The position numbers were made by a program, and so were the translations under genes. This document shows positions 24,894-34,596 of a stretch of DNA of 64,000 nucleotides, piece after piece; the stretch's first letter is position 1, and the number at the start of each line of letters is the position of its first letter. The stretch covers positions 620,001 through 684,000 of the forward strand of contig NZ_NIWT01000005.1 in assembly GCF_002236115.1 (NCBI RefSeq), in the 5' to 3' direction. Below the pieces are notes generated by a model, which worked only from the letters and a program-made list of their open reading frames with translations, ran no database searches and was not told the DNA's origin. The stretch comes from Pseudomonas jessenii. Lineage in GTDB: Bacteria > Pseudomonadota > Gammaproteobacteria > Pseudomonadales > Pseudomonadaceae.

Positions 24894-26201
24894 ATGCTGA
24901 CTTTCCTTGGCTTCGCCATGGTCATCACGTTCATGTTCCTGATCATGACCAAGCGCCTGTCCGCGCTGATCGCCCTGATCATCATTCCAATCATCTTTGC
25001 CCTGTTCGGCGGTTTTTCGCCGAAAATCGGTCCGATGATGCTCGAAGGCATTACCAAGCTTGCGCCAACCGGCGTGATGCTGATGTTCGCTATCTTGTAC
25101 TTCGCCCTGATGATCGACTCCGGCCTGTTCGACCCGGCCGTGCGCAAGATCCTCAAACTGGTCAAGGGCGACCCGCTGAAAGTTTCGGTCGGCACCGCCG
25201 TTCTGGCGCTCGTTGTCTCCCTCGATGGTGACGGCGCGACCACTTATATGATCTGCGTGGCCGCCATGCTGCCGCTCTACAGCCGTATCGGCATGAGCCC
25301 GCGAATCATGGCCGGCCTGATCATCCTCGCCGGTGGCGTGATGAACATGACCCCATGGGGTGGCCCGACCGCTCGCGCCGCCAGTGCGTTGCATGTGGAT
25401 CCGTCCGACATCTTCGTACCGATGATTCCTGCGATGCTGGCTGGTGTGGTGGCGATCCTGGTCATTGCCTACTTCTACGGCAAGCGTGAACGTGCACGCC
25501 TGGGTGAACTGCACCTGGTGGGCGATGAAATCGACCACAGTGAAATCAGCGTTTCGCAGTTCCCGGATGCCCGTCGTCCGAAGCTGATCTGGTTCAATGG
25601 CGCCCTGACCCTGGCCCTGATGTGCACCCTGATCGCCGGCCTGCTGCCGTTGCCGGTACTGTTCATGGTGGCGTTCAGTATCGCCATGATCGTCAACTAT
25701 CCTTGCCTGCAACAGCAGAAGGATCGCGTCGCGGCTCACGCCGGTAGCGTACTGGCGGTGGTCGGGTTGATCTTTGCGGCCGGTATCTTCACCGGTATCC
25801 TGACCGGCACCGGGATGGTCGACGCCATGTCGAAGAGCCTGTTGGCGGTGATTCCGGACTTCCTCGGCCCGTACCTGGCAGTGATCACGGCGCTGGTAAG
25901 CATGCCGTTCACTTTCTTCATGTCGAACGATGCATTTTATTACGGCGTGTTACCGGTACTTGCCGAAGCCGCCAGCCATTACGGTATAACCGCAGTGGAA
26001 ATGGCACGTGCCTCGATCGTCGGTCAGCCCGTCCACCTGTTGAGCCCGCTGGTTCCATCGACCTACCTGTTGGTGGCCCTGGCTGGCATCGACTTCGGTG
26101 ACCACCAGCGCTTCACTCTCAAGTGGGCAGTGCTGGTTTGTATCTGCATACTGATTGCTGCACTGCTGTTGGGGACTTTCCCGGTGTTCAGCACTCTATA
26201 A
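24894..26201 (+). CDS. Citrate-metal:proton symporter (CitMHS family)
   Basis: A 435-residue inner-membrane transporter with about a dozen hydrophobic segments. The N-terminus MLTFLGFAMVITFMFLIMTK, the loop SLDGDGATTYMICVAAMLPL and the re-entrant-type GGVMNMTPWGGPTARAA are family signatures. CitMHS proteins take up citrate complexed with Mg or Ca. The exact metal preference cannot be read here. A terminator follows the gene and separates it from terC. Confidence 0.93.
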   Translation: MLTFLGFAMVITFMFLIMTKRLSALIALIIIPIIFALFGGFSPKIGPMMLEGITKLAPTGVMLMFAILYFALMIDSGLFDPAVRKILKLVKGDPLKVSVGTAVLALVVSLDGDGATTYMICVAAMLPLYSRIGMSPRIMAGLIILAGGVMNMTPWGGPTARAASALHVDPSDIFVPMIPAMLAGVVAILVIAYFYGKRERARLGELHLVGDEIDHSEISVSQFPDARRPKLIWFNGALTLALMCTLIAGLLPLPVLFMVAFSIAMIVNYPCLQQQKDRVAAHAGSVLAVVGLIFAAGIFTGILTGTGMVDAMSKSLLAVIPDFLGPYLAVITALVSMPFTFFMSNDAFYYGVLPVLAEAASHYGITAVEMARASIVGQPVHLLSPLVPSTYLLVALAGIDFGDHQRFTLKWAVLVCICILIAALLLGTFPVFSTL

Positions 26202-26219
26202 GCCCAAGACTCACCACTT

Positions 26220-26258
26220 CGGGTCCAGGCTTCGCTGTTTGAAGCCCGGGCCCGTTTT
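26220..26258 (+). terminator. Intrinsic terminator after the CitMHS gene
   Basis: A 14-bp stem CGGGTCCAGGCTTC / GAAGCCCGGGCCCG, with one mismatch and one wobble pair, a 7-nt loop, then TTTT. It lies 19 bases after the stop codon. Confidence 0.8.
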
Positions 26259-26286
26259 GGTTTAACAATCGCTCAAAGGAATACAC

Positions 26287-27054
26287 ATGGAATGGCTGAC
26301 CAACCCTGAAATCTGGGTTGCCTTCTTCACCCTGACCGCCCTGGAAATCGTCCTGGGTATCGATAACATCATCATGATTTCGATCCTGGTCAGCCGCATG
26401 CCCAAACACATGCAGGCGCGCACCCGGATTTTCGGTCTGGCGCTGGCCATGATCACGCGAATCCTGCTTCTGCTGTCGATCACCTGGGTCATGCGCCTGA
26501 CGGCGGACCTGTTCGTAGTATTCGGCCAGGGTATTTCCGGACGCGACCTGATCCTGTTCTTCGGTGGTCTGTTCCTGCTGTGGAAGAGCTCGCAAGAGAT
26601 GTACCACGCGCTGGAAGGTGAAGACGAAACCAACGAAGAGCCTTCGGGCAAGGGCGGCAACTTCCTCTACACCATCGTCCAGATTGCGATCATCGACATC
26701 GTATTCTCCCTGGACTCGGTGATCACTGCGGTCGGCATGGTGTCCCACGTACCGGTCATGGTCGCGGCAATCATCGTGGCCGTACTGGTGATGATGTGGG
26801 CATCTGGCACCATCAGTGAGTTCATCGACAAGCACCCATCGCTGAAGATGCTGGCGCTGTCGTTCCTGCTGATCGTCGGTACGGTGCTGATTGCCGAATC
26901 CCTGGACGTGCACGTGCCAAAAGGCTACGTCTACTTCGCCATGGCGTTCTCGCTGGCGGTGGAAGCGATCAACATCAGGATGCGCACTGCCATCGCGAAA
27001 AAGAAGAAACAGCAGGATCCGGTAAGGCTGCGCAAGGACATTCCGGGCCAGTAA
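26287..27054 (+). CDS. TerC family integral membrane protein
   Basis: A 255-residue protein with several transmembrane helices. The family motifs ALEIVLGIDNIIMISIL (residues 18-34) and IAIIDIVFSLDSVITAVG (about 138-155) carry the paired acidic residues thought to bind metal ions. TerC proteins are linked to manganese export or metal loading of exported proteins. The C-terminus is lysine-rich and cytoplasmic. No yybP-ykoY-type leader was recognised upstream. Confidence 0.92.
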   Translation: MEWLTNPEIWVAFFTLTALEIVLGIDNIIMISILVSRMPKHMQARTRIFGLALAMITRILLLLSITWVMRLTADLFVVFGQGISGRDLILFFGGLFLLWKSSQEMYHALEGEDETNEEPSGKGGNFLYTIVQIAIIDIVFSLDSVITAVGMVSHVPVMVAAIIVAVLVMMWASGTISEFIDKHPSLKMLALSFLLIVGTVLIAESLDVHVPKGYVYFAMAFSLAVEAINIRMRTAIAKKKKQQDPVRLRKDIPGQ

Positions 27055-27078
27055 CCCGGTAGCGGTAAATACGCAAAA

Positions 27079-27171
27079 CCTGTGGGAGCGAGCTTGCTTG
27101 CGATGGTGGTCTGTCAGTCAACGTCAAAGTTGAATCTGATGGCCTCATCGCGAGCAAGCTCGCTCCCACAG
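27079..27171. repeat. REP doublet (short-spacer, TGTGGGAGCGAGC type)
   Basis: CCTGTGGGAGCGAGCTTGCTTGCGATGG and the inverted ATCGCGAGCAAGCTCGCTCCCACA. The interior TCAGTCAACGTCAAAGTTGAAT resembles that of the copies at 44603 and 54342. Confidence 0.85.
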
Positions 27172-27347
27172 TGTTTTGTGTGGCTGGAAGATCGCTCTTT
27201 TCATGACAGTTTTGTTTCAATCGCGTCTTTGGCTATGCGATGCTGGCGCGCAGACCGTTAGCCAACTACAGCTTAAGTACAGAACGTAGAACGTCGCGCG
27301 GTACCGTCAACTTGCTCCTTTGGGGCGCTACACCACAGGGGGTCATT

Positions 27348-29006
27348 ATGCTCACCCTGCTCAATTTGCTTTCTGCCGTGGCCCTGCTGATCTGGGGCAC
27401 GCACATCGTCCGAACCGGCATCCTGCGGGTCTACGGCACCAACTTGCGCCATGTCATCAGCCATAACATGTCCAACCGCTGGCTGGCTTTCCTCTCCGGG
27501 ATCGCCGTGACGGCGATGGTCCAGAGCAGCAACGCCACCGCGATGCTGGTCACCTCCTTTGTCGGCCAGGGCCTGATGGCGCTTACGCCAGCGTTGGTCA
27601 CCATGCTCGGTGCCGATGTCGGTACGGCCCTGATGGCGCGGGTGCTGACGTTCGATCTGTCGTGGTTGTCGCCGTTGCTGATTTTTGCCGGGGTGATTTT
27701 CTTTCTGTCGCGCAAGCAGACCCGACTCGGGCAGATGGGCCGTGTCGCCATTGGCTTGGGGTTGATCATTCTGGCGCTGCAACTGATTGTTGAAGCCGCG
27801 CACCCGATTACCCATGCCAAAGGGGTGAAGGTGATTTTCGCCTCGCTCACCGGCGATATCCTGCTCGACGCCTTGGTCGGCGCGCTGTTCGCGATGCTTT
27901 CCTATTCCAGCCTGGCCGCTGTATTGCTCACCGCGACCCTGGCGGGCGCCAACGTGATCAGCCTGCCGGTGGCCATCGGGCTCGTGATCGGCGCCAATAT
28001 CGGCAGCGGCGTACTCGCGTTCCTCAGCACCAGCATGCAGAACGCCGCGGGGCGCCAAGTGGCGCTGGGCAGCCTGCTGTACAAACTGATTGGTCTTTTA
28101 CTGATCATTCCAGTGCTCGATCCGCTGGTGCACTGGCTCGATGGCCTGGACTTCAGCCCTCAGGAAATGGTCATTGGCTTTCACCTGCTCTACAACATCG
28201 CGCGTTGCCTGATCTTGCTGCCCAGTGTTGGGCCGATGGCCAGGTTTTGTGCCTGGGTGCTGCCGGAGCGCCCGCTGGCCAACGGTACGGCCAAGCCCCG
28301 ACACCTTGACCCCACGGCGTTGGTCACCCCCGGTTTGGCGCTGGCCAACGCAGCCCGGGAAACCCTGCGCATGGGCGACCTGATCGACAACATGCTCGAA
28401 GCCATGCTCGACGTGTTGCGCGGAAAGCAAACCGCCGTCACCCAGGAAATGCGGCGCCTGACCGACGATGTCGAAGCGCTCTACAGCGCGATCAAGTTGT
28501 ATTTGGCGCAAATGCCCCGGGAAGATCTCAGCGATCAGGACAGCCGGCGCTGGGCGGAAATCATCGAACTGGCGATCAACCTGAAACTGGCTAGCGACTT
28601 GATCGAACGCATGCTGCGCAAGGTCCAGCAGCAGAAAACCTCGCAGCGCCGGTCGTTTTCCGAAGTGGGGCTGGACGAATTGACCGGGCTTCAAACTCAG
28701 TTGATTTCCAACCTGCGGCTCGGGATGTCGGTGTTTCTCAGTGGCGACCCGGAAAGTGCCCGCCAGCTGGTGCGTGAAAAACGTCGTTTCCGCGCACAGG
28801 AACGGCGCCTGGCTCACGCTCATGTCAGCCGCTTGCAACGTAAAATCGTGCAAAGTATCGAAACCAGTTCGTTGCACCTGGAGCTGATCGCCGACATGAA
28901 GCGTCTTAATTCGCTGTTTTGCAGCAGTGCCTACGTGGTGCTGGAAACATCGGACACAGGTGCGCTGGTGGTCGACGATTTGAGCGACATCACTCATTCA
29001 CCCTGA
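27348..29006 (+). CDS. Na/Pi cotransporter family protein with PhoU-like tail
   Basis: A 552-residue protein. The N-terminal half contains the duplicated PNaS repeats with the QSS motif (AMVQSSNATAMLVTSFVGQ near residue 60; a second copy near FAMLSYSSLAAVLLTAT). The C-terminal 200 residues are helical and PhoU-like. It is thought to move phosphate across the inner membrane or control its level. Open frame continues upstream, but the ATG at 27348 has AGGGGG in place. Its promoter probably lies in the preceding 170 bases after the REP doublet. Confidence 0.9.
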   Translation: MLTLLNLLSAVALLIWGTHIVRTGILRVYGTNLRHVISHNMSNRWLAFLSGIAVTAMVQSSNATAMLVTSFVGQGLMALTPALVTMLGADVGTALMARVLTFDLSWLSPLLIFAGVIFFLSRKQTRLGQMGRVAIGLGLIILALQLIVEAAHPITHAKGVKVIFASLTGDILLDALVGALFAMLSYSSLAAVLLTATLAGANVISLPVAIGLVIGANIGSGVLAFLSTSMQNAAGRQVALGSLLYKLIGLLLIIPVLDPLVHWLDGLDFSPQEMVIGFHLLYNIARCLILLPSVGPMARFCAWVLPERPLANGTAKPRHLDPTALVTPGLALANAARETLRMGDLIDNMLEAMLDVLRGKQTAVTQEMRRLTDDVEALYSAIKLYLAQMPREDLSDQDSRRWAEIIELAINLKLASDLIERMLRKVQQQKTSQRRSFSEVGLDELTGLQTQLISNLRLGMSVFLSGDPESARQLVREKRRFRAQERRLAHAHVSRLQRKIVQSIETSSLHLELIADMKRLNSLFCSSAYVVLETSDTGALVVDDLSDITHSP

Positions 29007-29062
29007 ACGTCCACAGTTGCCTGAAGTCTGTTGAACTTACGCTAGCCGTACGGAAGCTCGTT

Positions 29063-30439
29063 ATGCGTTGTCTGTTGTTCGCCTGCCTGTTGCTAGGTTC
29101 ACTCCCGTCATTCGCCCTGGATCGCTTCCAGGTCGAGGGCTACACCCTGCGCAACGGTTTGCAGTTGCTGCTCAAGCCCGGCACTGACCATGGGCATGTG
29201 GCGATCCGGCTGGTGGTCGGCGTTGGCCTGGACGATTTCAAGTGCGAAGAAAAGGAGTTGCCGCATCTGCTGGAACACTTGTTGTTCAGCGGTATCGACG
29301 CCAGCGGCGAAGGCGGCCTGGAAGAAAGCATGCAGGCTCTGGGCGGCGAGTGGAACGCGTTCACCAGTAATGCCGATACGACTTTCGTCATCGAAGCCCC
29401 GGCGAAAAACCAGCGCAAGGTGCTCGACCTGTTGCTGGCGCTGCTGACCCAGACCCGCTTCGACGACAGCGCCATCAAAGCGGCCAAGCAAGTGGTCGAG
29501 CGTGAAGACGGCGGCCACTACTCGCACCTGCAGCGCTGGCTCGATCGTCAGGACCTCGGCCACACGGCCAGCAACCAACTGGCCGTGGAGTTGGGCCTCA
29601 AATGCCCGGAGCGTGCGCAGGTCGATGACCTGACCCGTGAACAACTGGAGCAGGTGCGCAAGGACTGGTATGCGCCGAACAACATGACCCTGATCGTGGT
29701 CGGCGACCTCGACAAGTTGCTGCCAGCCTATCTGGAGCGGGCGTATGGCGCGCTGGAGGCGATCACCCCTGGCGAGCATCCGCCGCTGCCGCAAATCCAG
29801 GCCAGCGCCACCCATGAGCGCACCTTGACCCACAGTCTGGTCGGCAACGGCGCCAAGTTGCACTGGCTGGTGCCGGAGCCGGTACTGGAGGATGGGCACG
29901 ATGAAACCTTCGATTTGCTCAAGGACTATCTGGATTGGGCGCTTTATCGCCAGCTACGCCTGGCTCACGGTTTGTCCTACGGCCCGTGGGCGGAGCGCGA
30001 GGTGTTCGGCGGCGTGGGTTTCATGAGCCTCAACGCCGACCTTGAGCGCGACGCCGTGGCCGATGCCGAACAAGTACTCGAGGACCTGAAGGCCGGTCTG
30101 CTCAAGGACGGCCTCAATGCCGACACCTTCAACCGCCTCAAGCAGGCCGCGATTGCCCGCCAGGCCTGGGCCGTACAAGGCAACAGCGCGTTGGCCGACT
30201 ACTACTGGAGCGCCATCGGTAACTACGAGGACGGTCACTTCACCAACCCGGCCCGGGAGCTGCAAGGGGTGACCCTGGAAGAAGCGAACAAGGCCGTGCG
30301 TGAATTGCTCCTGCAACCGGGGTATTTGCGGATCGAGAAGCCTTTGTTCAGTTTTGACCAGTTGATGTGGCTGGTGGTCGGTGGGGTGGGCTTGATCGTG
30401 TTGATGTTGGTGGGCTGGCGTTTGCACCGCAGGAAGTAA
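29063..30439 (+). CDS. M16 family zinc peptidase, membrane-anchored
   Basis: A 458-residue protein with a signal peptide (cleavage near SFA-LD) and a C-terminal transmembrane segment followed by a basic tail (about 435-458). The inverted zinc motif HLLEH is at 68-72, with the downstream glutamate region KQVVEREDGG near 145. This looks like a single M16 unit of two half-domains (the second around LRLAHGLSYGPWAERE), in contrast to the long pitrilysins. It probably acts in the periplasm; its substrate is unknown. Confidence 0.9.
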   Translation: MRCLLFACLLLGSLPSFALDRFQVEGYTLRNGLQLLLKPGTDHGHVAIRLVVGVGLDDFKCEEKELPHLLEHLLFSGIDASGEGGLEESMQALGGEWNAFTSNADTTFVIEAPAKNQRKVLDLLLALLTQTRFDDSAIKAAKQVVEREDGGHYSHLQRWLDRQDLGHTASNQLAVELGLKCPERAQVDDLTREQLEQVRKDWYAPNNMTLIVVGDLDKLLPAYLERAYGALEAITPGEHPPLPQIQASATHERTLTHSLVGNGAKLHWLVPEPVLEDGHDETFDLLKDYLDWALYRQLRLAHGLSYGPWAEREVFGGVGFMSLNADLERDAVADAEQVLEDLKAGLLKDGLNADTFNRLKQAAIARQAWAVQGNSALADYYWSAIGNYEDGHFTNPARELQGVTLEEANKAVRELLLQPGYLRIEKPLFSFDQLMWLVVGGVGLIVLMLVGWRLHRRK

Positions 30440-30480
30440 CCATTCCATGTGACAACGGACTGAGAGGCCTGCCGGTTCCC

Positions 30481-30566
30481 TGTGGGAGCGAGCTTGCTCG
30501 CGATAGCGGATTGTCAGCCGCCGAAAATGTTGGATGTGCCGGCCTCATCGCGAACCCTCGCCACAG
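30481..30566. repeat. REP doublet, right arm degenerate
   Basis: The left arm TGTGGGAGCGAGCTTGCTCGCGAT is intact. The right arm ATCGCGAACCCTCGCCACAG has lost the central GCAAGCTCG pairing, so this copy looks decayed. Confidence 0.7.
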
Positions 30567-30624
30567 CGCCGCACCAGCGGTACCCTGTCGAGGTTTTTTC
30601 CTACGACGACTGTGAAACCACCGA

Positions 30625-31653
30625 ATGCAAAACCTATCCCTTTTCGTACAGCGCATCCTTGATTTGATGAAGCGGTACCCTGGGGTCATTGCGCTCTTTG
30701 GTTTCATCTCCGGGGTGGGCAGTTTCATTCTGGTCGATCGCCAGCAAGGCCTGGCGAGCTGGATCACCACCATCATGCTGATCAGCTGGATCTGGCTGAT
30801 GCTGGAAAACAGCTTGACCAAGCTGTTCACGCGCATCTTCAAGCGCGAAATACCGGAACCGTTGTTGCGTTACGCAACGCAGATGATCCATCAGGAAAGC
30901 CTGTTCTTTGTCCTGCCGTTCTTCTTCATCACCACGACGTGGAACAGCGGCCAGTTGTTTTTCACCGGGTTGCTGGGCGTGGCGGCGCTGATTTCGATCG
31001 TCGACCCGCTCTACTACAAGTGGCTGGCTCCACGGCGCTGGGCGTTTCTGGCTCTGCACACCCTGACCCTGTTCGCCGCGCTGCTCACCGCATTGCCGGT
31101 GATCATGCACCTGACCACCGCGCAAAGTTTCAAATGGGCACTGGGTATCTCGGTACTGCTGTCGTTCCCGAGCCTGGCGTCGATCTTCCCGATTCGTACC
31201 CTGCGCAATGCGCTGGCGATCTTGAGTATCACCCTGGGCATCGGCGCCGTTGGTTGGGAGCTGCGCTCGTGGGTGCCGCCGGCGACGCTGTGGATGACCG
31301 ACGTGGCCATCAGTACGCAAATGCAGGATCGCACACCTGGCGCCAGTCTCGACGAAGTCAGCGCCGAACAGATCCGTAATGGTGGGCTTTACGCGTACAC
31401 CGCGATCAACGCCCCGCGTGGCCTGGACGAGCGGATTTATCACGTCTGGCAGTTCAACGGTAAAGAGGTCGACCGCATCCCCCTGGATATTCGTGGCGGG
31501 CGCAAGGAAGGTTACCGGGCCTGGACCCACAAGCAGAACTTCCCGGGCAACCCGGCCGGTAAATGGCAGGTTAGGGTCCTGACCGAAGATGGCCAGGTCA
31601 TTGGCGTGCTGCGCTTCAAAGTCACGGACAGCACAGCGATCAAAGAAAAGTAG
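30625..31653 (+). CDS. Membrane protein with DUF2914-like C-terminal domain
   Basis: A 342-residue protein. About seven hydrophobic segments in residues 15-230 are followed by a soluble domain of about 110 residues. That domain contains LYAYTAINAPRGLDERIYHVW and KQNFPGNPAGKWQVRVLTEDGQ, typical of DUF2914 (a small beta-rich domain) fused to a DUF5924-type membrane part. The function is unknown. It stands alone, with the MCE operon starting 54 bases downstream in the same direction. Confidence 0.75.
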   Translation: MQNLSLFVQRILDLMKRYPGVIALFGFISGVGSFILVDRQQGLASWITTIMLISWIWLMLENSLTKLFTRIFKREIPEPLLRYATQMIHQESLFFVLPFFFITTTWNSGQLFFTGLLGVAALISIVDPLYYKWLAPRRWAFLALHTLTLFAALLTALPVIMHLTTAQSFKWALGISVLLSFPSLASIFPIRTLRNALAILSITLGIGAVGWELRSWVPPATLWMTDVAISTQMQDRTPGASLDEVSAEQIRNGGLYAYTAINAPRGLDERIYHVWQFNGKEVDRIPLDIRGGRKEGYRAWTHKQNFPGNPAGKWQVRVLTEDGQVIGVLRFKVTDSTAIKEK

Positions 31654-31707
31654 TCCGGTTCGTGCTATTACGTAGAGCTGCGTAATCACTGAACAAGCAC
31701 GGAGCTT

Positions 31708-32856
31708 ATGATCAGCAGCACGATGGCCGGCAACGCCCGATTGGACTCCTCGAGCACCCCTGCGCGGTTGCGGGTGACGGGCGACTGGACGCTTGCCCAT
31801 TACGCTGACCTCAAGCTGTTGAGCGAAAAACTCCACGGCCAGTACGACGCCAACACCCCCATCGACCTCAATGGTCTCGGCGCCCTCGACACCGCCGGTG
31901 CCTCGCTGTTGGTCGAGCTGCTCGGCTCCGAGCGCCTCGGTCGTTCTGCCGAACATCCTGATTGCACACTCTCTGCCGCTGATCGGGCGTTGCTGCAAAC
32001 CGTCTACTGCTCGTTGACCGATTTCTGCGTACCGATCAAGGAACCGGAAGTCAGCGTTTCCATTCAGTTGCTGACCCGCATTGGCCGCGCGGTGGACACT
32101 GTCTGGCAGGACACCCTGCAACTGCTGGGTTTCGTCGGCCTGATCATCGAAACCATCGTCCGCGGCCTGTTCCGTCCCAAGCGCTGGCGCGTCACGCCGA
32201 TGATCGCCCATATCGAACAGACTGGTCTCGACGCCGCCCCCATCGTTGCGTTGCTGACTTTTCTGGTGGGCGCCGTGGTGGCGTTTCTCGGGTCGACGGT
32301 GCTGGCCACTTTCGGCGCCACCGTCTTCACCGTGGACCTGGTGGGGTTTGCCTTCCTGCGCGAATTCGGTGTGCTGCTGACCGCGATCCTGATGGCCGGG
32401 CGCACCGCCAGTGCGTTCACGGCGCAAATCGGTTCGATGAAGGCCAACGAAGAAATCGACGCCATCCGCACCCTGGGCCTCGATCCCGTGGAGTTGCTGG
32501 TGGTGCCGCGGGTCCTGGCGTTGCTGATCGCCCTTCCGATGCTGACCTTCCTGGCGATGCTGTCAGGGATTATCGGCGGTGCCGTGGTCTGCGCGGTGGC
32601 GCTGGATATCTCGCCAGCGATGTTCCTGTCGCTGCTGCAAACGGACATCGGCGTTCAGCACTTTCTGGTGGGGATCGTCAAAGCGCCGGTGTTCGCCTTC
32701 CTCATCGCCGCCATCGGTTGCCTCGAAGGCTTCAAGGTCAGTGGCAGCGCTGAGTCTGTGGGCGCGCACACCACGTCGAGTGTGGTGCAGTCGATTTTCG
32801 TGGTGATCGTGATGGATGCGATCGCCGCGATGTTTTTCATGGAGATGGGTTGGTGA
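31708..32856 (+). CDS. STAS-MlaE fusion permease of an MCE lipid transporter
   Basis: A 382-residue protein. The first 100 residues form an STAS-like domain (LRVTGDWTLAHYADL; IDLNGLGALDTAGASLLVEL), the rest an MlaE permease with five or six helices and the MlaE signature EFGVLLTAILMAGRTASAFTA. In the mla system these two parts are the separate proteins MlaB and MlaE. It should form the inner-membrane channel for phospholipid movement. It is the first gene of a tight four-gene operon matching P. aeruginosa PA3211-PA3214 and distinct from mlaFEDCB. Confidence 0.93.
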   Translation: MISSTMAGNARLDSSSTPARLRVTGDWTLAHYADLKLLSEKLHGQYDANTPIDLNGLGALDTAGASLLVELLGSERLGRSAEHPDCTLSAADRALLQTVYCSLTDFCVPIKEPEVSVSIQLLTRIGRAVDTVWQDTLQLLGFVGLIIETIVRGLFRPKRWRVTPMIAHIEQTGLDAAPIVALLTFLVGAVVAFLGSTVLATFGATVFTVDLVGFAFLREFGVLLTAILMAGRTASAFTAQIGSMKANEEIDAIRTLGLDPVELLVVPRVLALLIALPMLTFLAMLSGIIGGAVVCAVALDISPAMFLSLLQTDIGVQHFLVGIVKAPVFAFLIAAIGCLEGFKVSGSAESVGAHTTSSVVQSIFVVIVMDAIAAMFFMEMGW

Positions 32857-33656
32857 GTCGTATCCCCAGAGCGCCCTCCGAGGCGGTGATTGAAGTCCGT
32901 GGGTTGTGCAACCGTTTTGGAAGCCAGAGCGTGCACGAGAACCTCGACCTGGACTTGTACAAGGGCGAGATCCTCGCCGTGGTCGGCGGCTCCGGCAGCG
33001 GCAAGTCGGTGCTGCTGCGCAGCATTGTCGGGTTGCGCCAGCCCAGCGAAGGCGTGGTGAAAGTTTTCGGGAAAAACCTGCCGACCTTGTCCGAGCACGA
33101 GCGTTCGCTGGTGGAGCGGCGATTCGGCGTGCTGTTCCAGAAAGGCGCGCTGTTCTCTTCACTGACGGTGACCGAGAACGTCGCCCTGCCGCTGATCGAA
33201 CACGCCGGCTTGAGCCGCAACGACGCCGAGCACCTGGCGGCGGTGAAAATGGCCCTGGCCGGGTTACCGCTGTCGGCCGCAGAGAAGTACCCCTCGTCGC
33301 TGTCCGGCGGCATGATCAAGCGCGCCGCGCTGGCCCGGGCATTGGCGCTGGACCCGGACATCCTGTTTCTCGACGAACCCACCGCCGGTCTCGACCCGAT
33401 CGGCGCCGCCGCGTTCGACCAATTGATCCTGACCCTGCGCGATGCTTTGGGCCTGAGTGTCTTTCTGGTGACCCACGACCTCGACACGCTCTACACCATC
33501 ACTGACCGGGTGGCGGTGCTGGCGCAGAAAAAAGTGCTGGTGGCGGACGCCATCGACAAGGTTTCGGAAACCAACGATGCGTGGATTCACGAATACTTCC
33601 ATGGCCCTCGTGGCCGCGCGGCATTGACGGCCGCCCAACAGCTCAACGAGGTCTGA
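32853..33656 (+). CDS. MlaF-type ABC ATPase of the MCE transporter
   Basis: A 267-residue ATPase. Walker A is GGSGSGKSVLLRS, the signature is LSGGMIKRAALARALA, Walker B is PDILFLDEPTAGLDP, and the H-loop is VFLVTHDLDTLY. The GTG at 32853 overlaps the permease stop codon (GTGA), so translation is coupled. The extra residues after the H-loop and the FHGPRGRAA C-terminus are usual for MlaF proteins. Confidence 0.95.
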   Translation: MSRIPRAPSEAVIEVRGLCNRFGSQSVHENLDLDLYKGEILAVVGGSGSGKSVLLRSIVGLRQPSEGVVKVFGKNLPTLSEHERSLVERRFGVLFQKGALFSSLTVTENVALPLIEHAGLSRNDAEHLAAVKMALAGLPLSAAEKYPSSLSGGMIKRAALARALALDPDILFLDEPTAGLDPIGAAAFDQLILTLRDALGLSVFLVTHDLDTLYTITDRVAVLAQKKVLVADAIDKVSETNDAWIHEYFHGPRGRAALTAAQQLNEV

Positions 33657-33657
33657 C

Positions 33658-34596
33658 ATGGAAACCCGAGCCCATCATGTATTGATCGGCCTGTTCACCG
33701 TGATTGTGGTGACGGCCGCGCTGCTGTTCGGCCTGTGGCTGGCCAAGTCCAGTGTCGACACCGAGTTCAAGGACTACGAAGTCGTGTTCAACGAGGCGGT
33801 CAGCGGTTTGTCCCAAGGTAGCTCGGTACAGTACAGCGGGATCAAGGTCGGCGACGTGATCTCGCTGCGCCTGGACCCGAAAGACCCGCGCCGGGTGCTG
33901 GCGCGAATTCGCTTGGCCGGCGATACCCCGGTCAAGGAGGACACCCAGGCCAAACTGGCCCTGACCGGCGTCACCGGGACTTCGATCATCCAACTCAGCG
34001 GCGGCACACCACAGAGTCCGACGCTCAAGGGCAAGGACGGTAACCTGCCGACCATCGTCGCCTCGCCCTCGCCCATCGCCCGGCTGCTCAACGACAGCGA
34101 AGACCTGATGGCCGGGGTGAGTACGCTGATGCATAACGCCAATCTGATGTTCTCCACGGAAAACATCGAGCGCATCAGCAACACCCTGGAGCACCTGGAG
34201 CAAACCACCGGGGCCATTGCCGATCAGCGCGGCGATATCCGCCAGACCATGCAGCAACTGGCCTCGGTGGGTAAGCAGGCCAACACCATGCTGGAGCAGA
34301 CGACGGCGTTGATGCGCAATGCCAACGGGCTGCTCAACGAGCATGGCAAGGAAGCGCTGGGCAGTGCCGAGCAGGCGATGAAGTCGCTGCAGGAGAGCAG
34401 CGCCACCCTCAACAAACTGATCACCGCCAATCAGGATTCGCTCAACAGCGGCATGCAAGGCCTTAATGGCCTGGGCCCGGCGGTCCGTGAGATGCGCGAA
34501 ACCCTGAGTTCGTTGCGCACCATCACCACACGCCTGGAAGCCAACCCCAGCGGTTACCTGCTGGGCAGTGACAAGACCAAGGAATTTACGCCATGA
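33658..34596 (+). CDS. MCE/MlaD domain protein
   Basis: A 312-residue protein anchored by one N-terminal helix (about residues 8-29). A single MCE domain (about 37-115: YEVVFNEAVSGLSQGSSVQY, KVGDVISLRLD, TGVTGTSIIQLSGG) is followed by a long helical region with heptad-like spacing (about 150-300). The family forms periplasmic hexameric rings or tubes carrying lipids. It starts 1 base after the ATPase stop codon. Confidence 0.94.
   Translation: METRAHHVLIGLFTVIVVTAALLFGLWLAKSSVDTEFKDYEVVFNEAVSGLSQGSSVQYSGIKVGDVISLRLDPKDPRRVLARIRLAGDTPVKEDTQAKLALTGVTGTSIIQLSGGTPQSPTLKGKDGNLPTIVASPSPIARLLNDSEDLMAGVSTLMHNANLMFSTENIERISNTLEHLEQTTGAIADQRGDIRQTMQQLASVGKQANTMLEQTTALMRNANGLLNEHGKEALGSAEQAMKSLQESSATLNKLITANQDSLNSGMQGLNGLGPAVREMRETLSSLRTITTRLEANPSGYLLGSDKTKEFTP

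Noticed and set aside
26202..26286. Manganese (yybP-ykoY) riboswitch upstream of the TerC gene
   Set aside because: The short gap is mostly taken by the terminator of the preceding gene, and no matching leader structure was seen.
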